A stretch of DNA of 64,000 nucleotides from Kitasatospora sp. NBC_00315 (GCF_041435095.1 NZ_CP108025.1:2728001-2792000); one strand, 5' to 3'; positions 1 through 9,795 are shown, counted from the first letter of the stretch. Notes: generated from the letters alone by a model not told the origin. Program-made: numbers and translations.

Positions 1-462
1 GTGGCCGTTGCGGTCGACCTCGACGTCCAGACGGGCGGAGAGGGCGTTCACCACCGAGGCGCCGACGCCGTGCAGACCGCCGGAGGCGGCGTAGGAGCCA
101 CCACCGAACTTACCGCCGGCGTGCAGCTTCGTCATCACGACCTCGACACCGGACAGGCCGGTCTTCGGCTCGACGTCGACCGGGATGCCGCGGCCGTTGT
201 CCCGGACCTCCACCGAGGCGTCGTCGCGAAGAACGACCTCGATGCGGTCGCAGTGACCGCCCAGGGCCTCGTCCACCGAGTTGTCGATGATCTCCCAGAG
301 GCAGTGCATCAGGCCGCGACTGTCGGTCGAGCCGATGTACATGCCGGGGCGCTTGCGGACCGCCTCCAGACCCTCCAGGACGAGCAGATGCCGAGCGGTG
401 TAGTTGGACCCGTCGTCGCCGGACAGCAGGGCGGCCGACGGCGCGCTCTTCGCGGCGCTCAT
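1..462 (-). CDS. parE: Type II topoisomerase subunit B (ParE/GyrB family), N-terminal part, cut by the window edge
   Basis: This is the ATPase subunit of a type II topoisomerase, which opens and relinks DNA during decatenation or supercoil control. The first 154 codons are present. Visible GHKL ATPase motifs are the PGMYIG strand (about residue 40), [11 protein letters not shown] with the Mg-binding Asn (about 57-67), DNGRGIP (about 88-94) and the [14 protein letters not shown] lid loop (about 130-143). ATG at 462 gives the usual short leader before the ATPase fold. ParE is preferred over GyrB because the gene lies beside hrdB, where (from memory) S. coelicolor keeps its second GyrB-like gene. 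The sequence here cannot separate the two. The gene diverges from the small protein at 1110. Confidence 0.9.
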   Translation of the reverse strand, partial: MSAAKSAPSAALLSGDDGSNYTARHLLVLEGLEAVRKRPGMYIGSTDSRGLMHCLWEIIDNSVDEALGGHCDRIEVVLRDDASVEVRDNGRGIPVDVEPKTGLSGVEVVMTKLHAGGKFGGGSYAASGGLHGVGASVVNALSARLDVEVDRNGH

Positions 463-1109
463 GCCCGCGCCCCGGTACGCCCGGCGGGCGCTTGGCGCAC
501 CGCACACCTGTTGCTGGTTCGCTCGCTCCGCTCGCTCACGCGGTGCTCTCCTCGGTGAAGTTCTGTCTCGTCGGTCACATCCGGCCCGGTCAGTGCATCA
601 CACCGGTCCGACAGCGGTTCCGTTCCGGTACCCGCTCCGGTACCACTGCGTGTGCGCTCCCCTTCGCTCGGTGCGCACACACCCCGGTCCGCGGCCCCTG
701 CACGTCCGGCCCGGCCCGCGCAGCCTGTACGCGCTGCGCGAACAGACTCTGCGGTGGACGCGGAGCAGCCGAGCGCCATCTCCTCCCGAAATCACTGGCC
801 CTGGCGGACCGTGGGGCGGAGCGCAGGCGCTGGAACTGCCGTGATGCAGGCTACCGGCGACGGGGCCGGGGCTTATGCTCCAACCCAGCAGAGGATTATG
901 CTACGCGGACCTCGCCCCCCGTTCCGATCGGGAGTTCGAGTGATGAGCGGATCCTGGGAATCGGTACGCATGAACCACCGACGCCCGGGGCACCTCCTCA
1001 TCAACACCAGCAGAATCCTCAAAGAAGAAAAGCCACGAGCGGGAACGTTTTCGGCCTGGTTGGATGTTGACCCTGGTACGACAGCTCGTCGAGCTAGAGA
1101 AGAGGCGAC
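463..1109. other. Divergent intergenic region, 647 bp
   Basis: No convincing coding region is seen between the divergent parE and zinc-ribbon genes. The stretch from about 620 to 660 repeats the short string CCGGTACC. The only regulatory signal I would name is the ECF-type promoter candidate at 1041-1068. The parE promoter must also lie here but no clear hexamers stand out. Confidence 0.5.
1041..1068 (+). promoter_or_regulatory. Candidate SigR-type (ECF) promoter
   Basis: GGGAAC at 1041-1046 is followed after 19 bases by GTT at 1066-1068. This fits the Streptomyces SigR pattern GGGAAT-N18/19-GTT except for the last -35 base. It lies about 40 bp upstream of the GTG start at 1110, and a purine-rich ribosome binding site falls between. 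Membership of the thiol-stress regulon is an inference from this match only. Confidence 0.35.
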
Positions 1110-1343
1110 GTGACTACTGTTCTGACACCTGCGAGCCCGCTGACCGCGGCAGACCGCTGCGACCGCTGCGGCGCCCAGGCCTACCTGCGCGTCGTACTCG
1201 CGAGCGGCGGAGAGCTGCTCTTCTGCGCCCACCACGGGCGGAAGTTCGAGCCTGAGCTCAAGAAGATCGCCGTCGAGATACAGGACGAGAGCGGCCGTCT
1301 CACCACCGCGACCACCACCACGGCTTCCGAGGAAGAGCGCTGA
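1110..1343 (+). CDS. Small zinc-ribbon protein (DUF7455-like)
   Basis: This is a 77-residue soluble protein of unknown function. Residues about 17-46 carry CDRCG followed by CAHHG, a plausible zinc ribbon with three Cys and one His ligand. The Thr- and Glu-rich tail looks disordered. The GTG start at 1110 is preceded by AGAAGAGG at good spacing. It is similar to the small conserved actinobacterial DUF7455 family, recalled rather than searched. The gene is alone between parE and the protease, ends in a clear terminator at 1401-1441, and has an ECF-like promoter upstream. A role in redox or metal response would fit the thiolate motif but is only a guess. Confidence 0.85.
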   Translation: MTTVLTPASPLTAADRCDRCGAQAYLRVVLASGGELLFCAHHGRKFEPELKKIAVEIQDESGRLTTATTTTASEEER

Positions 1344-1400
1344 CCGGCGCTCCACCGACGAACCGCATCGGGTCGTGCCCGGCCGGCACGCTCCGATGAG

Positions 1401-1441
1401 CCGGACGACCGGCCCCAGCCAGGGGCCGCTCGTCCGGTTTT
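1401..1441 (+). terminator. Rho-independent terminator after the zinc-ribbon gene
   Basis: A 16-bp stem with one C:C mismatch (1401-1416 with 1422-1437), a 5-nt loop and a following TTTT run, 57 bp after the stop codon. This is one of the few stem-loops in the window with a real U-tract. Confidence 0.8.
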
Positions 1442-1642
1442 GACGTTCCCGGGCCCCGGTCCGATGGACATCGGACCGGGAGCCGCCGGACCGGCCACCC
1501 TGCCGGCCCGTCGGCGCTGCGTGTTGCCGTGGTCACTTTCTGACGTGACGTCGGAGCGTGGCCGTCCGGTCACGGCGCCCCGGATCGCACCGGGCGGCGT
1601 GCCCGGTTGGGTCGGGCCGCCGTGCGGCCTGCCCGCCCGCGG

Positions 1643-2590
<948 letters not shown>

Positions 2591-2713
2591 CGTGTCTCCA
2601 GGTTGATTCGGTGGCAGGCAACCGGCACAGCGTAGTCGAGTGAACACGGCGTGCGACGGAACCGCGCATCGGAAACACCCGGACGAGCTACGGGGCGGGA
2701 CGGCGGTTGACGC

Positions 2714-2747
2714 CAGGAGGCCCGGAGCGGCTGCTCCGGGCCTCCTG
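2714..2747 (-). terminator. Terminator downstream of hrdB
   Basis: A perfect 15-bp GC-rich stem (2714-2728 with 2733-2747) with a GGCT loop, beginning 22 bp past the hrdB stop. No U-tract follows, as is usual in this GC-rich group. Confidence 0.75.
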
Positions 2748-2769
2748 TGGCGTTCGTGAACCGCGGCGG

Positions 2770-4353
2770 CTAGTCCAGGTAGTCGCGCAGGACCTGCGAG
2801 CGCGAGGGGTGGCGAAGCTTGGACATCGTCTTGGACTCGATCTGGCGGATCCGCTCACGGGTGACCCCGTAGACCTTGCCGATCTCGTCCAGCGTCTTCG
2901 GCTGGCCGTCGGTCAGGCCGAAGCGCATCGAGACCACGCCGGCCTCGCGCTCGCTCAGGGTGTCGAGCACCGAGTGCAGCTGCTCCTGGAGCAGGGTGAA
3001 GCTGACCGCGTCGGCCGGTACGACCGCCTCGGAGTCCTCGATGAGGTCACCGAACTCGCTGTCGCCGTCCTCGCCGAGCGGGGTGTGCAGGGAGATCGGC
3101 TCGCGCCCGTACTTCTGGACCTCGATGACCTTCTCGGGGGTCATGTCGAGTTCCTTGGCCAGCTCCTCCGGAGTGGGCTCGCGGCCCAGGTCCTGGAGCA
3201 TCTGGCGCTGGACACGGGCCAGCTTGTTGATGACCTCGACCATGTGCACCGGGATACGGATGGTGCGGGCCTGGTCGGCCATCGCGCGCGTGATCGCCTG
3301 GCGGATCCACCACGTCGCGTAGGTGGAGAACTTGTAGCCCTTGGTGTAGTCGAACTTCTCGACCGCGCGGATCAGGCCGAGGTTGCCCTCCTGGATGAGG
3401 TCCAGGAAGAGCATGCCGCGACCGGTGTAGCGCTTGGCCAGCGAGACCACCAGGCGGAGGTTGGCCTCCAGCAGGTGGTTCTTGGCGCGGCGGCCGTCCT
3501 CGGCGATGATCTCCAGCTCGCGCTTGAGCTTGGGGGCCAGCTTGTCCGCGGCGCTCAGCTTGTCCTCGGCGAAGAGGCCGGCCTCGATCCGCTTGGCGAG
3601 CTCGACCTCCTGCTCGGCGTTGAGCAGCGGGACCTTGCCGATCTGCTTCAGGTAGTCCTTGACCGGGTCGGCGGTGGCGCCGGCGACGGCGACCTGCTGG
3701 GCCGGCGCGTCGTCCTCGTCGTCGTCCGAGAGCACGAAGCCCTGCGACTCCTCCTCGGGCTCGGCCTCCTCGCCCTTGGCACCGGGAGTGGTCTCCTCGA
3801 CCGCCTCCTCCTCGCCGAGAAGCTCCTCGCCGCCCTTGCCGACCGTCTTCTTGGCGACGGCCTTCTTGGCGGGCGCGGCGGCCTTCTTCGCGACGGTCTT
3901 CCTGGCGGGCGCGGCGACCTTCCTCGCGGCGGCACCGACCTCACCGGTCGAACCGGCCTCGGCCTGAGCGGCCGCAACGGCGACGACCGCCGGGGCCACC
4001 GGCGCACCCGGGGCGATGCGCACCGGGGGCTTGGTCGGAGCGGACGGGGTCCGAGTGGTGACGGCCTTGGTGGCGGTGCGCTTGGTGGTGCTCTTGGCCG
4101 CGACACTCTTGCGCTTGGCGGCGGCCGGCTCGGCCGCGCTGACCATGAGGTCCACGCCTTCCTCGATCAGCACCTGATTGAGGCTGCGCATGACGTTCTT
4201 CCACTTGGTGACCGGGATCTGGTCCGCCTCGAAAGCCTGACGCACGTCGTCACCGGCGATCTGCCCCTGGGCCTTGCCCCGCTCGATGAGCGCCAGCAGA
4301 GCCGCGGACTCGGCGATCTCGGGGGGGAGCGAACGGGATGTGCTGGCCGACAC
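2770..4353 (-). CDS. hrdB: RNA polymerase principal sigma factor HrdB
   Basis: This is the essential group 1 sigma-70 factor that directs core RNA polymerase to housekeeping promoters. The 527-residue product has an N-terminal region 1.1-like part, then a long Lys/Ala/Pro-rich linker and an acidic stretch (about 75-225) typical of Streptomyces HrdB. Region 1.2 follows ([16 protein letters not shown]), then region 2 with the -10 reading helix ([18 protein letters not shown]), region 3, and region 4 with the -35 helix-turn-helix ending in [14 protein letters not shown] at 4353 is chosen because GAGAGG lies 6 nt upstream and the product then starts MSASTS. The in-frame TTG at 4359 would touch the Shine-Dalgarno. 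whiH lies upstream in the same orientation, separated by 576 bp. Confidence 0.97.
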   Translation of the reverse strand: MSASTSRSLPPEIAESAALLALIERGKAQGQIAGDDVRQAFEADQIPVTKWKNVMRSLNQVLIEEGVDLMVSAAEPAAAKRKSVAAKSTTKRTATKAVTTRTPSAPTKPPVRIAPGAPVAPAVVAVAAAQAEAGSTGEVGAAARKVAAPARKTVAKKAAAPAKKAVAKKTVGKGGEELLGEEEAVEETTPGAKGEEAEPEEESQGFVLSDDDEDDAPAQQVAVAGATADPVKDYLKQIGKVPLLNAEQEVELAKRIEAGLFAEDKLSAADKLAPKLKRELEIIAEDGRRAKNHLLEANLRLVVSLAKRYTGRGMLFLDLIQEGNLGLIRAVEKFDYTKGYKFSTYATWWIRQAITRAMADQARTIRIPVHMVEVINKLARVQRQMLQDLGREPTPEELAKELDMTPEKVIEVQKYGREPISLHTPLGEDGDSEFGDLIEDSEAVVPADAVSFTLLQEQLHSVLDTLSEREAGVVSMRFGLTDGQPKTLDEIGKVYGVTRERIRQIESKTMSKLRHPSRSQVLRDYLD

Positions 4354-4929
4354 GAACAACCTCTCGGACGATGAGTGAACTCGAACCCGTACCGGACCGC
4401 CCGAGCGGGCGGGGAAGGATCACGCGTGGCGGGCACGCGGCGTCGATTCCGACCGACTCGGGCTTGCGGGCTGGGTTTGCAGGACGGCAGCAGCGCCGCA
4501 GACCAACACAGCATTCTGACATGGTGGTGGTATTCCGGAGCTGCTTCCGCTCCGTACACATCGCTGCCACCCGTCAAGTGTTACGCATGGCGTTGGTGGC
4601 GCGGGTCACACCCTCGGGTCGGGGTCCGAGACCCGTCCCGATCGGCTGCGGCCGCTCACCCGCCGCCGCACTCCCGCCGCCGCACTCCCGATGCGCCTCC
4701 TGTTCGCCGCCGGACACCTCGACCGGCATCGCGGTCCGCCCTCCCGGCCGACCGTCCGAACCCACCACGCCGGGTGAACGGGACGGCCCTCCGAGGGCTG
4801 CCGATGGGCATCCGGAGGGCCGTGGACCGCGGCGCGGGGCTTTTGCTCGTGAACGGCACCGGGTGTTCCGCACGGATCGTGCGCGGGATCCCGCCGGGGA
4901 TCGCCGGTCGGATCGTCCGCCCGGGACGC
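4354..4929. other. Intergenic region between whiH and hrdB, 576 bp
   Basis: No coding region is supported here. It should hold the hrdB promoter(s). TTGACG on the minus strand (4572-4577) is a possible -35, but the -10 partner at usual spacing is poor. A GGAAT motif near 4535 lacks its SigR partner at 18-19 bp. A stem-loop at 4783-4823 may end whiH transcription, and a 12-bp perfect palindrome occurs at 4883-4894. Confidence 0.5.
4783..4823 (-). terminator. Possible whiH terminator
   Basis: An 11-bp perfect stem (4783-4793 with 4813-4823) closes a 19-nt loop about 107 bp past the whiH stop. The large loop and the distance make this weaker than the other terminators. Confidence 0.4.
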
Positions 4930-5808
4930 TCAGTGCTCGCGCGGTGCGGGGACGGAGGGCTCGATCTCCGGGTGGACGGTGAGCAGCGCCCGGGTCGCCG
5001 CTTCGGCCGCCGTGCCGTCGCCCGTGCCCAGCGCGTCGACCAGCCGGATGTGCAGACCGACCGAGGACTCCGAGGGCCGCTCGCAGGAGGCGGACGCACC
5101 GCCGGAGACCTGGAGTGCGCAGGAGATGATCCCCGAGAGGTGCTCCAGCATCCGGTTGCCCGCCATCTGCAGGACCAGGATGTGCAGCTCGCCGTCGGCC
5201 CGCGCGAACGTGAGCTGGTCGGCCTGGGCGGTGGCGTGGCCCATGATCTCGGTCAGCTCGACCAGGCGCTGCTGGACGTCCTCCCGGCCGTGGCCGGCGG
5301 CCAGCCGGGCCGCCAGCGGCTCGATCGCCCAGCGGAGCTCGAACAGCTCGCGGCGCTGCTCGTCGCGCTGCGGACCGAAGGCGCGCCACTCGATGATGTC
5401 GGGGTCGAGCAGGTTCCAGTCGGCGACCGGACGGACCCGGGTGCCGACGTTGGGACGCGCGCTGACCAGGCCCTTGGCCTCCAGTACGCGCAGGGATTCA
5501 CGGACGACGGTGCGGGAGACCTCGAACCGCTGGCCGATCTCCTCGGGGACGAGCGGCCGGTCGGCACCGAGATCCCCGGAGACGATCATCTGGCCGAGCT
5601 GCTGGACGAGCTGGCCGTGCAGGCCGCGGCCGCGGCTGCTGGTGGTCTTGCGTCCGACCCGGACGAGGTCGGACTCGACTCCGTCCCAGCGGGGCGCCGG
5701 CGGGGTCGGCCGGTCGGCGTAGGAGAAACGGTCCAGCTCACCGGGGCCGGGGGCGGGGCCGTCGGCCGGACGGGTGGTGGTCATGGTGGGGTGCGCAAGG
5801 GTACTCAC
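4930..5808 (-). CDS. whiH: Sporulation regulator WhiH (GntR/FadR family)
   Basis: This is a GntR-family transcription factor needed for aerial hyphae to septate into spores in Streptomyces. The 292-residue product has a winged helix (about 60-125, with VPEEIGQRFEVSRTVVRESL as the recognition region) and a C-terminal FCD ligand domain (about 145-275) with Asp/His residues able to bind metal. Identification rests on the position next to hrdB, the RGRGLHGQLVQQLGQMI block and the PAPREH C-terminus that I recall for WhiH. GTG at 5808 yields MSTLAH, the N-terminus I remember for the orthologue. Only AAAGG, 4 nt away, precedes it, and a WhiG-type promoter sits so close that the mRNA may be leaderless. 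The alternative ATG is at 5784. Confidence 0.9.
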   Translation of the reverse strand: MSTLAHPTMTTTRPADGPAPGPGELDRFSYADRPTPPAPRWDGVESDLVRVGRKTTSSRGRGLHGQLVQQLGQMIVSGDLGADRPLVPEEIGQRFEVSRTVVRESLRVLEAKGLVSARPNVGTRVRPVADWNLLDPDIIEWRAFGPQRDEQRRELFELRWAIEPLAARLAAGHGREDVQQRLVELTEIMGHATAQADQLTFARADGELHILVLQMAGNRMLEHLSGIISCALQVSGGASASCERPSESSVGLHIRLVDALGTGDGTAAEAATRALLTVHPEIEPSVPAPREH

Positions 5809-5815
5809 ACATCCT

Positions 5816-5851
5816 TTGTCGGCGATCGGCGGGCACAGCTTGAGAATTCTC
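5816..5851 (-). promoter_or_regulatory. Candidate WhiG-type whiH promoter with overlapping palindrome
   Basis: On the minus strand TCAA (5840-5843), a 16-bp spacer and GCCGACAA (5816-5823) match the sigma-WhiG pattern TAAA-N15/16-GCCGATAA with one mismatch in each box. whiH is a known WhiG target in S. coelicolor. The predicted start point falls at about the GTG codon at 5808. The perfect palindrome GAGAATTCTC (5842-5851) overlaps the -35 and would suit GntR-type autoregulation. The palindrome's role is inference. Confidence 0.5.
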
Positions 5852-6009
5852 GTGAAAAGCACACGAAAGGGTGATCGCCCGTGACCGGATAATTGACTTC
5901 TTATCAGGCAGAACCGCCTATTCCGCCCGGCTGTGGTCACATCGTCCTGACATGACGTCACCATCGTGCGGATGCGCGGAGATGGAGGGCCTCCGGGCGC
6001 GGCGGATCC

Positions 6010-6900
6010 TCAGAGCTCGCGGCGGCGCACCTGCGCCGCCAGGGCCACGAGCAGCAACAGGGCCGCGGGGACCGCCAGGGCCCCGATCAGCACCGGATCC
6101 GCCGGATCGAGCGGGCCGCCGCCCGCCGCACCGGCGCTCGCGCGGGCCCAGTCGAAGCCGTACCGGTCGAAGCCGTACGGGAAGGACAGCAGCTCGGCCA
6201 CCGCGTCCGAGCGGCCGGTACCGCTCTGCCGCAGGAACAGGGCCAGCCCAGCCTCCAGCAGCACCGGCAGGGCGGAGAGCAGCAGGATGCCGGCCGCCGC
6301 GCTGCGGGTGAGCGAGGCGGTCAGCACGCCCGCGCCGCCGGCCGCGACCACCATGAGCACGAACGCGCCCAGGACCAGCGGCAGCCGCACCCCGGCGCCC
6401 GGAGCACCCGGGGCGAGAGCGGTGGAGGTGAGCGCGTCCGCGGTGCCGGCGGTCGCGGAGAAGGCCCCCGGGGTGAAGACCTGCCGGGCGTCCACCCCGG
6501 GCGCGAGCGCCAACCGGGTCACCACGGCGTCGAGCAGCAGGGTGACCACACCGAGCACGGCGGCGACCGCGCCGATCACGACGGTCTTCCCGACCAGCAG
6601 CCGTACCCGACGCAGGTACCCGACCCGCGAGGCCGCCAGACCGGGGTGGCGGACCTCGTGCCCGTACGAGAGCGCGCCCAGCACCCCCGCGCCGAGGGCC
6701 GCGATCGGGAGCGGCAGCAGCGGTACGGCCGCGGTCACCGGCCGCAGGGCCGCCACGAGCGTCAGCGGCCCGGCCGGCACCTGCCGGGCGAGCAGCGCCG
6801 CGACGGCCGCGTCGCAGAGCAGGACTGCGGCGAGGACGATCCAGGTCGAACGGAGGCCGCGCAACCGGCGGACCTCGTAGGCCAGTACGCGCACGGTCAC
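6010..6900 (-). CDS. ABC exporter membrane subunit (ABC-2-like)
   Basis: This is a 296-residue integral membrane protein with about six hydrophobic helices, including one near residues 20-45, pairs around 60-80 and 105-135, and a C-terminal helix (VPAALLLLVALAAQ). It is the predicted permease of the ATPase encoded just upstream: its GTG start overlaps that gene's TGA by 4 nt (GTGA), which implies translational coupling and a 1:1 partnership. No substrate can be read from the sequence. Similar two-gene ABC-2 systems export drugs, lipids or peptides. Position beside whiH may hint at development-linked expression but does not prove it. Confidence 0.8.
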   Translation of the reverse strand: MTVRVLAYEVRRLRGLRSTWIVLAAVLLCDAAVAALLARQVPAGPLTLVAALRPVTAAVPLLPLPIAALGAGVLGALSYGHEVRHPGLAASRVGYLRRVRLLVGKTVVIGAVAAVLGVVTLLLDAVVTRLALAPGVDARQVFTPGAFSATAGTADALTSTALAPGAPGAGVRLPLVLGAFVLMVVAAGGAGVLTASLTRSAAAGILLLSALPVLLEAGLALFLRQSGTGRSDAVAELLSFPYGFDRYGFDWARASAGAAGGGPLDPADPVLIGALAVPAALLLLVALAAQVRRREL

Positions 6901-8246
6901 TCGCTCCGGTGGTCGGTGCCGGGCCCGGGCAGGGGCGCGGGGTGGCGGACGGGATCCTCGGTGGGGCGGACCGCGGGACGGGCGCCGAGGTGGTCGGTGA
7001 GGTGGTCGGTGAGGTGGTCGGTGAGGTGGTCGGTGAGGTGGTCGGCGGGCCGGTCGCCGAGGTGGTCGGTGACGTGGCCGGTGAGGTGGTCGGCGGGCCG
7101 GTCGGCGAGGTGGTCGGCGGGGTGCGCCGTGGCCTGGTCGTCGGGGTGCGTCGTGGGGGGTGTCGCGACCCTGGTCCGTGCCGTCGATTCGGCGGCCGAC
7201 CTACCGGACGGCACGACGGCCTCCCCCGCAGACGGGCCCGCGCCCGCCGACCGGAGCGCGTAGGACGGCTCCGCGGGGCGGCGCAACTGGGGTACGGCGG
7301 GCACCGGCTGGGCCGCGCGCCCCTGCTGGAGGCGCACATGGCCGGAGCGCCCGGAGGCAGCGGGCAGAACGGCCCGGACGGCGGGCTGCTCGGCCACCCG
7401 GTCCGCCAGTTCGTGCAGCAGGATGCCGTGCCGGTAGGCCAGTTCACCGATCTCCGTACGGCCGATCCCGGCCACCGCGATGCCCACCGCGCCCTCCCGG
7501 CGCACCTCGGCGCCCTGTTCCGCGAGCAGGTCGGCGAGCCTGGCCATCTGCGGGCCCCGGACGGCGACCTCGGAGCGAAGCCGCGTCGATCGGAACTCGG
7601 CGACGGGCTGGTCCGCGACCAGGCGGCCGTGCTCCAGCGTGACCACCCGGTCCGCGACCTCGGCCGCCTCCCGCGCGGTGCGGGTGGTCATCAGGACCGT
7701 CCCGCCCGCGACGGCGAAGGAGCGCAGGAACGAGTGGAACCACTCGACGTTCCGGGGTGACAACCCCTCGGTCGGCGCGTCCAGCAGCAGCGTGCCCGGA
7801 TCTCCGAGCAGGGCCCCGGCGAGCGCGAGCCGACGGTTCATCCCCGGCGAGAAGGTCCGCAGCCGGTAGTCGGCGACCGTGGCCAGCCGGGTCTGCTCCA
7901 ACAGCTCGTCGGCCCGCTTCGCCGGCACTCCGGCGGCGGCGGCGAGCATCCGCAGGTGTCCACGGGCCTTTCGCCCGGGGTGGCCGGCGACCGTGCGGGC
8001 GGCGGGAAGCACGACACCGACCTCCCGCTCGGGCCGGCGAAGACCTCGGTAGGTCCGGCCGTCGAAGAGCGTGACACCCTGACCGCGTTCGAGTTGGACC
8101 ATCAGACGCAACGCGGTGGTCTTGCCCGCGTCCTCCGGCCCCAGGACGGCGGTCACCATGCCCGGCCTGGCGTCGAAGGTGAGATCGAGCAGGGCCGGGG
8201 GGCGGCCCCGGCGATAGCTCTTGGTCAGTCCGGTGATCTGGATCAT
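6897..8246 (-). CDS. ABC transporter ATP-binding protein with altered catalytic motifs and His/Asp repeat tail
   Basis: The N-terminal 215 or so residues are an ABC nucleotide-binding domain: Walker A GPEDAGKTT (about 36-44), signature FSPGMNRRLALA, and Walker B TLLLDAPTEGL. Three hydrolysis positions are changed. The Glu after the Walker B Asp is Ala (codon GCG), the switch His is Arg in LMTTRTAREAAE, and no Gln stands at the Q-loop (VVLPAAR). A linker of about 200 residues follows, then a tail rich in Asp-His-Leu repeats (about residues 380-425) encoded by twelve 12-bp units. Total length is 449 against about 300 for the family. The ATG at 8246 has GGGAG nine nt upstream. It is coupled to the permease gene. 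ATP binding looks likely; efficient hydrolysis is doubtful. Confidence 0.85.
   Translation of the reverse strand: MIQITGLTKSYRRGRPPALLDLTFDARPGMVTAVLGPEDAGKTTALRLMVQLERGQGVTLFDGRTYRGLRRPEREVGVVLPAARTVAGHPGRKARGHLRMLAAAAGVPAKRADELLEQTRLATVADYRLRTFSPGMNRRLALAGALLGDPGTLLLDAPTEGLSPRNVEWFHSFLRSFAVAGGTVLMTTRTAREAAEVADRVVTLEHGRLVADQPVAEFRSTRLRSEVAVRGPQMARLADLLAEQGAEVRREGAVGIAVAGIGRTEIGELAYRHGILLHELADRVAEQPAVRAVLPAASGRSGHVRLQQGRAAQPVPAVPQLRRPAEPSYALRSAGAGPSAGEAVVPSGRSAAESTARTRVATPPTTHPDDQATAHPADHLADRPADHLTGHVTDHLGDRPADHLTDHLTDHLTDHLTDHLGARPAVRPTEDPVRHPAPLPGPGTDHRSE
6987..7130 (-). repeat. 12-bp tandem repeat inside the ABC ATPase gene
   Basis: Twelve consecutive 12-bp units begin at 6987. The first four are identical (plus-strand unit GAGGTGGTCGGT), the fifth differs in one base and the rest are diverged. 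On the coding strand the repeats read mostly as TDHL or ADHL tetrapeptides. A unit length divisible by three keeps the frame, so slippage would change tail length only. Confidence 0.9.
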
Positions 8247-8666
8247 CGCTGGCTGCTCCCATGCCCTCGGCCGACCGGGTCCGCGCGGCCCGGACTCCCC
8301 CGATGTCCCCGCGCCAGCACACTAGGTGCCCACAAGGGAGATCTCGGGCATTACGGGTGCGGCGGTCGACACAAGTCCGCCCACCTCACCCGATCAGGGG
8401 ACAAATACGTCCGCCGGGGCAGGCGTCGGACAGCTGCGGCGAGACGGGCGGGGCACCGGCCGGGGCACCGGCCGGACCGCTACGAGGGCCGGGACGGGCG
8501 GGACACCGACCGGTTGCCCGGGACGAGCGGGCGGGCTGCCCGGACAGGCGGGCACCAAGACGGGGCGGGTGTCCGGTCGCGCGGGCACCCGGGCAGCGGC
8601 GGGTGTCCCGGCGCGCGCGGTCGGGCGGCCGCGGATGCTGCGCGACAGGGCGTCGGCGCGGTCGGG
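8247..8666. other. Intergenic region, 420 bp
   Basis: No gene is supported between the ABC operon start and the Nudix gene end. It contains a short direct repeat of GGGGCACCGGCC near 8450-8473 and a bulged hairpin near 8581-8611 that might end Nudix transcription. No promoter with both hexamers was recognised. Confidence 0.4.
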
Positions 8667-9422
8667 TCAGGACTCCGGGCGGAGCATCGGCGGGTTGAGG
8701 TCCGTTGCCCCGCCCGCGGTGAAGAGCTGCGCCGGACGGCCGCCCTGACGGGTCGTCGTACCGCCGGAAGGCAGCAGGAAACCCGGAGTGCCGGTGACCT
8801 TCCGGTGGAAGTTCCGCGGGTCGAGCGAGACGCCCCAGACCGCCTCGTAGACCCGGCGCAGCTCGCCGACGGTGAACTCCGCCGAGCAGAAGGCCGTTGC
8901 CAGCGAGGAGTACTCGATCTTGGAGCGAGCCCGCTCCACGCCGTCGGCGAGGATCAGCCCGTGGTCGAAGGCGAGCGGCACGCCGTCGACCGGGTTGCCG
9001 CCCAGCAGATCCGCGACCGGGGCCCAGCGGGCGCTGCTGGCGTCGCCGCCGGGGCGGGGGGTCGGCAGATCGGGCGCGAGCACCAGGTACGCCACGCTGA
9101 CCACCCGCATCCGGGGGTCGCGTTGCGGATGGCCGTAGGTGGCCAGCTGCTCCAGGTGGGCTCCGGCCGAACCGTGCTCGGGCGCGGAGTGCGCCCGTAG
9201 TCCGGTCTCCTCGGCCAGCTCGCGGGACGCCGCCTCGGCGAGGCCCTCGTCGAGGCGGACGAAGCCACCGGGCAACGCCCAGTAGCCCTGGAACGGTGGC
9301 TCACCCCGTCGGACCAGCAGGGCGCAGAGCGCGTCCTCCCGCACCGTCAGCACCACCAGGTCGACCGTGACAGCGAACGGGGGGAAGGCCGACGGGTCAT
9401 AACGCGACATGCGGACGATCAT
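8667..9422 (-). CDS. Nudix hydrolase with C-terminal winged helix (NrtR-like)
   Basis: This is a 251-residue two-domain protein. The N-terminal Nudix fold has an intact box: GFVRLDE, then seven residues, then REL-EETGL (about residues 55-78), which fits Mg-dependent hydrolysis of a nucleoside diphosphate derivative such as ADP-ribose. The C-terminal part (about 165-240), with [22 protein letters not shown] and GGRPAQLF, matches my memory of the winged-helix domain of NrtR-type regulators of NAD metabolism. It may be enzyme, regulator or both. ATG at 9422 has AGAGAG upstream; ATG at 9410 is an alternative. No NAD biosynthesis gene lies nearby, so targets are unknown. A TCGTC/GACGA inverted repeat at 9424-9438 could be an autoregulatory site. 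Confidence 0.8.
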   Translation of the reverse strand: MIVRMSRYDPSAFPPFAVTVDLVVLTVREDALCALLVRRGEPPFQGYWALPGGFVRLDEGLAEAASRELAEETGLRAHSAPEHGSAGAHLEQLATYGHPQRDPRMRVVSVAYLVLAPDLPTPRPGGDASSARWAPVADLLGGNPVDGVPLAFDHGLILADGVERARSKIEYSSLATAFCSAEFTVGELRRVYEAVWGVSLDPRNFHRKVTGTPGFLLPSGGTTTRQGGRPAQLFTAGGATDLNPPMLRPES

Positions 9423-9650
9423 AGTCGTCTCTCTGACGATAAGCACAGGCCGCCCGACAGGCCCCGGGCGGTCCCCCTGGGCCGTCGCCTCCGGACGCCC
9501 GCCGGCGGCCGGGCCGGTCGGCCCAGCGGGGTGGCACCGACGCGACCGAGTGACCCCTGCCCGCCGGTGGGCGGGGCAACGGGCGCCCGCCGGTGGGCGA
9601 GGCGGGGGGCGTCTCGACGACAGGCCGGGCTCTCCCGGCGGGCAACACGA

Positions 9651-9690
9651 CTGCGGCGCACCTCCCTGTGCTGCGGCGCACCTCCCTGTG
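9651..9690. repeat. Exact 20-bp tandem duplication
   Basis: Bases 9651-9670 are repeated without change at 9671-9690. It lies in non-coding DNA beyond the debranching-type gene. It looks like a recent slippage product. Confidence 0.9.
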
Positions 9691-9772
9691 CCACCCGTAC
9701 CGGACCACACCGGGGCAAGGCAGCCCCGGCCGGCGCAACCCCGGCTCAGTGCCACCCGGCTAAGTGCCACCC

Positions 9773-9795
9773 GGCGCGGTGCCGAGCACCGCGCC
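9773..9795 (-). terminator. Terminator of the debranching-type gene
   Basis: A perfect 10-bp GC-rich stem (9773-9782 with 9786-9795) with a CGA loop, starting 16 bp past the stop codon at 9811. Confidence 0.75.

Noticed and set aside
2707..4374. Long open frame opposite hrdB on the plus strand
   Set aside because: It mirrors a certain sigma factor gene; its His/Leu/Gly/Asp-rich translation is the usual antisense shadow of GC-rich coding DNA.
4530..4580. SigR-type hrdB promoter
   Set aside because: A GGAAT is present on the minus strand but GTT does not occur at 18-19 bp, so the call could not be supported.
6987..7130. Repeat cluster as a CRISPR array
   Set aside because: Units are 12 bp and contiguous, no unique spacers exist, and the repeats are in frame within the ABC ATPase gene.
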